From the NCBI GenBank assembly GCA_023249255.1, contig JAHFCY010000181.1, positions 1 through 6,913 on the forward strand: a stretch of DNA of 6,913 bases, given 5' to 3'. Positions within the stretch are counted from its first letter, which is position 1. Every line of letters begins with the position of its first letter. This document shows, in pieces, positions 1 to 4,523 of the stretch. The notes beneath the pieces were generated by a model that worked only from the letters and a program-made list of their open reading frames with translations, was not told where the DNA came from and made no database searches. Position numbers and translations under genes: made by a program. The DNA comes from Candidatus Lindowiibacteriota bacterium (lineage in GTDB: Bacteria; Lindowbacteria; 2-12-FULL-62-27).

Positions 1-181
1 TCCGGAATGTGTCATCTCCCTGCGCCGGCTGCACAGATACAATCGAGAAAAGGAGGACCAGCGCCGCCACGACCCGCGCGCACAATCGCGCCGGCAAAAA
101 ATCGTCGCCGGGCACAGCAAAATCCTTCTTCGCGGCGCGCGCGACGATTTCACCCATTTCTGTCTCGCCTGTCGTATTCAT
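1..181 (-). CDS. Partial 5' end of an exported or membrane-anchored protein (unrecognised)
   Basis: Reading leftward from an ATG at 181, the frame stays open to the window edge (60 codons). It encodes a hydrophilic, basic stretch of about 32 residues, then a hydrophobic core VVAALVLLFSIVSV, then QPAQGDD. This looks like a signal peptide with a possible cleavage after AQG. The start is uncertain. The ATG at 181 has only a distant purine-rich GAGGGGG about 16 bases upstream. An in-frame GTG at 115 has AAGAAGGA placed 7 bases upstream and would give a normal-length signal peptide beginning MPGDDFLPARLCAR. I think the GTG is at least as likely. The gene lies on the same strand as the SWIB gene, about 180 bases downstream of it. 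Too little of the mature protein is visible to name a function. Confidence 0.55.
   Translation of the reverse strand, partial: MNTTGETEMGEIVARAAKKDFAVPGDDFLPARLCARVVAALVLLFSIVSVQPAQGDDTFR
123..130 (-). promoter_or_regulatory. Shine-Dalgarno sequence supporting a GTG start at 115
   Basis: On the minus strand this reads AAGAAGGA, followed by a 7-base spacer and GTG at 115-113. It is the best-placed ribosome binding site near the start of the partial gene and favours the shorter N-terminus over the ATG at 181. It lies inside the longer reading frame, so it could be chance. Confidence 0.4.
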
Positions 182-340
182 CGGTTGTTGCGGAATGCCC
201 CCTCGAATGAAAAACGGCCGACTCCTCCAGGAAAGCGAAAAGAAGACCCCACGGGCAAACCCCACAAACCCCCTTCACTCAAAAGGCCATTCCCGCCGGC
301 CCGTTTCTGCCGTGTCGGCTGGCGGGCGCGGCCGGAGGCC

Positions 341-358
341 GAATCGTTCCGACGATTC
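341..358 (-). terminator. Hairpin directly after the SWIB stop codon, possible weak terminator
   Basis: A perfect 7-bp inverted repeat, GAATCGT and ACGATTC, with a 4-base loop begins one base after the TAG of the SWIB gene. The RNA that follows is G/C-rich with no U tract, so this is not a classical intrinsic terminator. It may instead protect the 3' end of the transcript or act with Rho. The position right after the stop codon is the main reason for listing it. Confidence 0.35.
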
Positions 359-619
359 CTATTTCAGATGCTTGTTGACGATCTTGGTCATCTCGAACAT
401 GTCAACCTTGGCCTTGCCGAGAACCGCCTTGAGCGCCGCATCGGGAATGATGTTCCGCCGGGCTTTCGGATCCTGAAGCTTGTGCTTCTTGATGTAGGCC
501 CACAACTTCTTGGTGATTTCTGTCCGCGGAGCCGGTTTGCTCCCGACCACCGCGGCCAGCGCCGCGTCCGGCTGAACCGGCTTCATGAATGCCGCGCTGG
601 GTTTTCTCTTTCCTGCCAT
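359..619 (-). CDS. Small stand-alone SWIB/MDM2-domain protein
   Basis: An 86-residue basic protein that is almost entirely one SWIB domain (about residues 9-86). The family pattern is clear: AAFMKPVQPDAALAAVVG near the start, PRTEITKKLWAYIKKHKLQD in the middle with the conserved LWxYIKxHxLQDP and RRNI elements, and the ending MFEMTKIVNKHLK. SWIB domains are known from eukaryotic SWI/SNF chromatin remodellers and from chlamydial and other bacterial proteins, sometimes fused to topoisomerase I. The bacterial stand-alone forms are thought to be nucleoid or DNA-associated, but their role is not well established. The ATG at 619 was chosen because AGGAGGGG lies 5 bases upstream. A TTG at 637 would place that ribosome binding site inside the coding region. 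The gene lies 63 bases after tRNA-fMet on the same strand with no separate promoter that I can see, so it may be read from the tRNA promoter. Confidence 0.93.
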   Translation of the reverse strand: MAGKRKPSAAFMKPVQPDAALAAVVGSKPAPRTEITKKLWAYIKKHKLQDPKARRNIIPDAALKAVLGKAKVDMFEMTKIVNKHLK

Positions 620-638
620 GCTAACCCCTCCTGCCAAA

Positions 639-675
639 CGATTGTGTTGTCCGGGACTTCACGCCCCGGTCATCG
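639..675 (-). other. Hairpin between tRNA-fMet and the SWIB gene
   Basis: A 5-bp stem (CCGGG/CCCGG, 651-669) with a 9-base loop is flanked by a second complementary pair (CGAT at 639-642, ATCG at 672-675), giving an imperfect extended hairpin in the tRNA-SWIB spacer. No U tract follows in the leftward direction, so it does not look like an intrinsic terminator. It could be a processing or stability element separating the tRNA from the mRNA. Confidence 0.35.
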
Positions 676-682
676 AAAAATG

Positions 683-756
<74 letters not shown>

Positions 757-781
757 TCGCGTTGTCATTCGACCCGGTACG

Positions 782-809
782 CTTATACGTTACGAGGGAA
801 AAATGTCAA
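782..809 (-). promoter_or_regulatory. Sigma-70-type promoter for tRNA-fMet (and probably SWIB)
   Basis: On the minus strand the -35 box TTGACA (809-804) matches consensus exactly. A 16-bp spacer separates it from TATAAG (787-782), a 5/6 match to the -10 consensus. The tRNA begins 25 bases after the -10 box, implying a short 5' leader. The bases just after the -10 box (CGTACCGGG) are G/C-rich, as in stable-RNA promoters under stringent control; regulation by ppGpp is an inference from this. Confidence 0.88.
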
Positions 810-871
810 GCGGAAACCGGCCGACCTCCTCCAAGACGCTTTTGGCCGATCCAGGCCTGTCCGCGGCACGG

Positions 872-893
872 CGGAAATTTACCGGAAATTTTC
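872..893 (+). repeat. 11-bp tandem repeat upstream of the phosphatase promoter
   Basis: CGGAAATTTAC is followed immediately by CGGAAATTTTC (10 of 11 bases identical). Each copy contains the self-complementary AAATTT. The pair ends nine bases before the -35 box of the rightward promoter, in the zone used by UP elements and class I activators. The 11-bp period places the A/T tracts on about the same helix face. Confidence 0.6.
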
Positions 894-902
894 GTGTGAC
901 AT

Positions 903-931
903 TTGACGACAGGGGCGAGGTGCGTTAGGAT
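903..931 (+). promoter_or_regulatory. Sigma-70-like promoter for the AphA-like phosphatase gene
   Basis: TTGACG (903-908, 5/6 match to -35) is followed by a 17-bp spacer and TAGGAT (926-931, 4/6 match to -10). This places transcription start near 938, about 50 bases before the ATG at 991. The optimal spacing and the position in a divergent intergenic region support it; the weak -10 box suggests dependence on an activator. Confidence 0.6.
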
Positions 932-990
932 AGCCGGTCTGCCTGGGTGGACCGATCGTTTCAGAGGAAGCGGCAGGGCGCGTTGCAGAC

Positions 991-1542
991 ATGAAAAAAA
1001 TTATTTTCTTTCTGATGGTTCTGGTCTTCCTGATTTTTTTCGGCACAAACAAGATGACGGAGAAGACCGTCGGGTTCGATTACGACTCGACTCTGTCTTT
1101 TTCGACGCCGAATTTCAAAGCCGAGCGAACGGAGGATCCGGCGGACCGACTGGCTTGGGATTTGATCAACGGCCGGCTTCTGTCTTTGGAAAAAAGAAAA
1201 CACATCGCCTGGCTTGTCTCTCTGTCCAAACTCCTCGGTTACACGCCCATCGTGATCACGGCCCGAAACGAAGTCAATGGTGATCTTTTCCGCACGCACG
1301 TCCAACGAACCTACGGCGTCAAATCCGAGGACGTTTACATGACGAAGGAGAAAGCCCAGGTCCTGAAAGACCGGCACACCATCGTATTTTTCGGCGACAG
1401 TGACGGCGACATCACGGAAGCCCAGAAGGCCGGCGTGACGGGCATCCGGGTCAAACGTTCAGAAGACGACGAATACAAGGAGCATTACCATCCGGGACAA
1501 TACGGCGAGTTCATCCTTCCGCTGTCCGCTGCGCATGAATAA
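991..1542 (+). CDS. Membrane-anchored class B (AphA-like) HAD acid phosphatase
   Basis: A 183-residue protein with all four HAD phosphatase motifs in the class B acid phosphatase arrangement. Motif I is GFDYDSTLSF, with nucleophile D30, general acid D32 and T34. Motif II is IVITAR (T90). The motif III lysine is K121, in TKEKAQVLKD. Motif IV is FFGDSDGDIT (D136, D140). The tail GIRVKRSEDDEYK...GQYGE aligns well by eye with the C-terminus of E. coli AphA, a Mg-dependent periplasmic phosphatase and phosphotransferase of broad nucleotide specificity. The N-terminus MKK plus residues 4-18 is strongly hydrophobic with no lipobox or obvious AxA site, so it is probably an uncleaved anchor holding the domain on the periplasmic face. 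The protein is shorter than AphA (237 residues): only about ten residues separate the anchor from motif I. The ribosome binding site is poor (GAGGAAG about 20 bases upstream). Confidence 0.85.
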   Translation: MKKIIFFLMVLVFLIFFGTNKMTEKTVGFDYDSTLSFSTPNFKAERTEDPADRLAWDLINGRLLSLEKRKHIAWLVSLSKLLGYTPIVITARNEVNGDLFRTHVQRTYGVKSEDVYMTKEKAQVLKDRHTIVFFGDSDGDITEAQKAGVTGIRVKRSEDDEYKEHYHPGQYGEFILPLSAAHE

Positions 1543-1562
1543 AAACTAAATACAAACCGGAG

Positions 1563-1592
1563 CCACAGACAGACACTGACTGACACACACGG
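1563..1592. repeat. ACAGAC/ACTGAC simple-sequence spacer repeat
   Basis: The convergent spacer contains a degenerate run built on GAC/ACAGAC units: CACAGACAGAC, then ACTGACTGAC, then ACACACGG. Similar CACAGA-type low-complexity spacers occur as dispersed elements between genes in several bacterial lineages; I recall this generally and cannot test it here. The rest of the spacer up to 1635 holds seven consecutive A residues and two G runs (1620-1625 and 1629-1633). No convincing GC-rich hairpin plus U tract was found for either flanking gene. Confidence 0.5.
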
Positions 1593-1635
1593 ATGACCAC
1601 CAACGGCAAAAAAATTTCCGGGGGGATTGGGGGTT

Positions 1636-3216
1636 CTATTTCTTGGAAATTGCCGAATGGCGTTTGAATTTCAGGTCGTCCAGGTGGGGGAAGTCCGAGC
1701 GGTAGTGCGCGCCGCGGGATTCTCTGCGCCAGAGCGCGCTTCGGACGAGAAGTTTGGCGAGCGTCAGCATGTTCTGCATCTCCAGGCCAGCCGGATATCG
1801 AAACTGGCGGTTCAGCGTGTAGCGTTCCCAGAAGTCAATCCGGTCCGCGGATTCCCGAATCGATTCGGCGGATCGTTCGAGGCCGACGTTTCGGGAGAGA
1901 AGCGACCGGAGGCTCACCCGGATGTCCTCGACGTCGACGTCCGGGCCGTCGGTTTTTCCGGTCAATCGCGCAGCCAGGCGGCGTGATTTCCGCGGCGGTG
2001 CGGCGACGGCATCCCGCATCGCCCGGCGGCCAAAGACCAGACCTTCAAGAAGAGAATTCGACGCGAGCCTGTTGGCGCCGTGGACACCGCTCATGGTGAC
2101 TTCGCCGACCGCATAGAGTCCCCGAACGCTCGTCCGTCCGTTCAGGTCCGTCCGGATGCCGCCCATCGTGTAGTGCGCAGCCGGGCGGATCGGGATCGGC
2201 ATGCGCGCCGGATCGAGACCAAACGATTGAAGCGCGCGGCGGATTGTGGGAAATCGACGGCCCAGAAACCGGCCGAGCGGGCGCATATCGAGAAAGACCG
2301 ACGTCGCGCCGGTTTTTTGCATTTCCTTGAGGATCGATCGCGCGACCACGTCGCGAGGCGCAAGGTCGGCGCCGGCGTGATATTTTTTCATGAATCGGGC
2401 GCCGCTGGAGTTGATCAACACGGCGCCCTCCCCGCGAGCGGCCTCCGAAATCAGAAATCGCGGGGCGCCCGCCAGATACAGCGTCGTCGGATGAAACTGG
2501 ACAAACTCGAGATCCGAAAGTTCCGCGCCGGCCCTGTAAGCCGCGGCGACGCCATCGCCGGTCGCGCCCGGCGGATTTGTGCTCTCGCGGTAGAGCCGGG
2601 CAAATCCTCCGCTTGCGAGGATCACCGAACCGGCGCGGACAACCGACAGCGCGCCGGCCGACGACAGAAACAGCGCGCCGGCCGCGCGGCCTCCGTCGAG
2701 CAGGACGTCGACGAGAAACAGATGCGGCAGAATCTCGATGTTGGGCAGGCTCGATATTTTTTCAAGAAGGCGCGTCTGGATGACGCGGCCCGTGGCGTCG
2801 CCCGAGGCGTGAAGAACGCGTTCGGCGGAGTGCGCGCCTTCGCGCGTGAACGCCAACTCGCGGCCACGCCGGTCGAACGGCACGCCCAGTTTGAGAAGCG
2901 CCTCAATCGCCGCGGGTCCCTCGGACGTGAGCACCCGGACGCTCTCTCTGTCGCACAGTCCCGCACCGGCGCGGATCGTGTCGTCAAAATGCCGCTCGAC
3001 GCTGTCTTTGTGCGACAGCGCAGCGGCCACGCCTCCCTGGGCGAAATACGTGTTCGCGTCAATCGCGTGGCCTTTGCAGGCAATGATGATTCTGGTTTTG
3101 ATCGGCGCGGCCAGCGCCGCCGACAGGCCCGCGATACCTCCACCGACGATGAGCACGTCCGCCCGGCGCTCGGGGAGATATTCGGTGTCAAACGGCAGAA
3201 GGACGTGCGGGGTCAC
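1636..3216 (-). CDS. nadB: L-aspartate oxidase NadB
   Basis: A 526-residue FAD flavoprotein that oxidises L-aspartate to iminoaspartate, the first step of de novo NAD synthesis; quinolinate synthase NadA uses the product. The N-terminal FAD-binding fold shows VLIVGGGIAGLSAA (22-34) and AQGGVAAA (59-66). The segment TREGAHSAERVLHASGDATG (124-143) carries E126, which aligns with E. coli E121. That glutamate separates NadB from succinate dehydrogenase and fumarate reductase flavoproteins. Other active-site elements are EFVQFHPT (H242), EAARGEGA, APRDVVARS (R288), AHYTMGG (H348) and HGANRLASNSLLEG (R383). The C-terminal helical domain ends with the typical RRESRGAHYRSDFP. The length is normal. 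The GTG start overlaps the upstream stop codon as GTGA, suggesting translational coupling, and no strong ribosome binding site is visible. It is the last gene of the leftward cluster. No nadA or nadC is in the window. Confidence 0.97.
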   Translation of the reverse strand: MTPHVLLPFDTEYLPERRADVLIVGGGIAGLSAALAAPIKTRIIIACKGHAIDANTYFAQGGVAAALSHKDSVERHFDDTIRAGAGLCDRESVRVLTSEGPAAIEALLKLGVPFDRRGRELAFTREGAHSAERVLHASGDATGRVIQTRLLEKISSLPNIEILPHLFLVDVLLDGGRAAGALFLSSAGALSVVRAGSVILASGGFARLYRESTNPPGATGDGVAAAYRAGAELSDLEFVQFHPTTLYLAGAPRFLISEAARGEGAVLINSSGARFMKKYHAGADLAPRDVVARSILKEMQKTGATSVFLDMRPLGRFLGRRFPTIRRALQSFGLDPARMPIPIRPAAHYTMGGIRTDLNGRTSVRGLYAVGEVTMSGVHGANRLASNSLLEGLVFGRRAMRDAVAAPPRKSRRLAARLTGKTDGPDVDVEDIRVSLRSLLSRNVGLERSAESIRESADRIDFWERYTLNRQFRYPAGLEMQNMLTLAKLLVRSALWRRESRGAHYRSDFPHLDDLKFKRHSAISKK

Positions 3217-3710
3217 GGAGAAATAATCCGCTTGAACACGATCACGCCGAGGCCGATCAGAAGTCCGATCGTAACCCAGATTTCACGATTGCCGATATAG
3301 GCCTGAATCGTCCAACAGCCGCCGCCGAATCCCGGCGCGAGCCGGCATCGCGGTACGATCAGCGGCACGGCGGCCTCGTACGAGTCAAACGCCGACCCGT
3401 ACCGGCGGCGCAGATTTTCCGATTCCACCCGCATTCCCGGCACATAACAGACCGCATACACTGCGATTAAAATTGCCAGCGTCCAGTATCGGCCATTGAG
3501 AAAAACAATCCCCAGGCCAAGAAGCATGTTGGAAACATAGATGGGATTTCGAACGTAACCGTAGGGACCGACCGTCGTCAGCGCGTCGTTTTTTACAAGA
3601 AAGCCGGATGCCCAGACGCGGCCGAAAAATCCAAGGACGAACAACGCCAGTCCGGACGGGACTATCCAGCGGCATTCCGGCGCGGCGGATTTTACCGTCG
3701 CGATCAGCAC
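3213..3710 (-). CDS. Isoprenylcysteine/PEMT-type membrane methyltransferase (start uncertain)
   Basis: An integral membrane protein of the isoprenylcysteine carboxyl methyltransferase / phospholipid N-methyltransferase superfamily. From the GTG at 3710, a membrane helix at about 15-31 is followed by GRVWASGFLVKNDALTTVGP. Then come the S-adenosylmethionine-binding elements GPYGYVRNPIY (48-58) and VESENLRRRYGSAFDSY (95-111), hydrophobic helices at 59-90, and a C-terminal helix at about 143-159. The substrate (prenyl-cysteine-like, lipid amine or other) cannot be told. The frame stays open 26 codons further upstream, to the TAG that ends the lipoprotein gene. That stretch encodes LKKLKEPHHLRQQFGILFFAVLI-type sequence resembling the missing first helix of the family, but it contains no ATG, GTG or TTG. 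Its only candidates are CTG at 3743 or a rare ATT at 3773. The stop overlaps the nadB GTG by four bases. Confidence 0.82.
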   Translation of the reverse strand: MLIATVKSAAPECRWIVPSGLALFVLGFFGRVWASGFLVKNDALTTVGPYGYVRNPIYVSNMLLGLGIVFLNGRYWTLAILIAVYAVCYVPGMRVESENLRRRYGSAFDSYEAAVPLIVPRCRLAPGFGGGCWTIQAYIGNREIWVTIGLLIGLGVIVFKRIISP

Positions 3711-3788
3711 GGCAAAAAAGAGAATTCCGAACTGCTGCCGCAGATGGTGCGGCTCTTTGAGTTTTTTAAGAATGGACGTGACTCTGCT

Positions 3789-4523
3789 CTACTCTTCCTT
3801 CTTTTCTTCAGGCGCCGGAACCTGCGTCCATTTGCCTTCGTCGTTCTGGTAATACCAGCCCGGCTGGAGTTTTTTGATCTGCGACTCGGCGAATTGCGAG
3901 ACCATTTTCTCGAGCGCCTGCGCGACCACATCCTTGTCCTTCTCGTCCTGTTCGGTGGCGCGAAGCATGGCGACGGTCAGGCCGTGAATGAGAATTTTAC
4001 GGTCCTTGTTTTCGTCCGTGATGAACTGTGCGAACCGGCCATCCCGGGTCTTGTCAGTTTCCTTTGCATCATCCGTCCCGAACGCCGCTTTGATTTTTTC
4101 CTTCGCCTCTTTGGCGTCCAGCACGTTCAGGCGGGCGATCAGGCCGGTCTTGTCGGCGCCCACGAGGTGCGACTCAAACAGCGTCTTCAACATTTCAATC
4201 CGGTCCTTGCGCCGATCCAGTGCGTCCCGGACGTCATCCATTTTCTGAAGTTCATCATTGATGCTGGTTTTGCCTTCGGCCCATGCCGTGGACGCGCTGA
4301 ACATGTCCAGGGACTGGCTTTTCGTTTTCGGTTTTGCCGCCGGCGACGCCGCCGATGTGTCTTTGCGCGTCGGCACGACGTCAAAATCAAGTCCGCGCTC
4401 GACGTTTTCAAGCGCCGCCTCAACATCCTTGTCGGGGAAATAGACGTTGACTGTGATGGTCGCGCAGGAGATCAGAAACGGAATTGCCAGAATCCATGCC
4501 AGACGGCCCATGAATTTTTTCAT
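3789..4523 (-). CDS. DUF1318 (YdbL-like) outer-membrane lipoprotein with a YnbE-like N-terminus
   Basis: A 244-residue lipoprotein. The signal peptide ends in the lipobox LISC with acylated C20. Residue +2 is Ala, predicting transport to the outer membrane. The segment ATITVNVYFPDKDVEAALENV (21-41) resembles the start of DUF1318 lipoproteins and, loosely, E. coli YnbE. A Lys/Ala/Ser-rich linker (51-80) follows. A charged helical DUF1318-type region (about 85-236) contains ENKDRKILIHGLTVAM and ends PGWYYQNDEGKWTQ, which matches the YdbL-type ending; the tail is Glu/Lys-rich. In E. coli, YnbE partners YdbH in an inner-to-outer-membrane bridge and YdbL is a proposed chaperone. This protein may combine both roles, which is an inference. 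The ATG at 4523 overlaps the upstream gene's stop as ATGA. GGAGG lies 12 bases upstream, inside that gene. A second ATG at 4511 is possible. Confidence 0.88.
   Translation of the reverse strand: MKKFMGRLAWILAIPFLISCATITVNVYFPDKDVEAALENVERGLDFDVVPTRKDTSAASPAAKPKTKSQSLDMFSASTAWAEGKTSINDELQKMDDVRDALDRRKDRIEMLKTLFESHLVGADKTGLIARLNVLDAKEAKEKIKAAFGTDDAKETDKTRDGRFAQFITDENKDRKILIHGLTVAMLRATEQDEKDKDVVAQALEKMVSQFAESQIKKLQPGWYYQNDEGKWTQVPAPEEKKEE

Noticed and set aside
1620-1633. Two G runs as a possible G-quadruplex
   Set aside because: Only two runs (6 and 5 G) are present and there are no further tracts nearby, so a stable intramolecular quadruplex is doubtful.
1600-1640. Intrinsic terminator for nadB
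   Set aside because: A run of seven T follows nadB on its strand, but no GC-rich hairpin precedes it; only a weak bulged pairing is possible.
2080-3300. A 406-codon plus-strand open frame opposite nadB and the methyltransferase
   Set aside because: The minus strand encodes a clear, full-length NadB. The plus frame is Arg/Ala-rich low-quality sequence typical of a high-G+C antisense shadow, with no recognisable motif.
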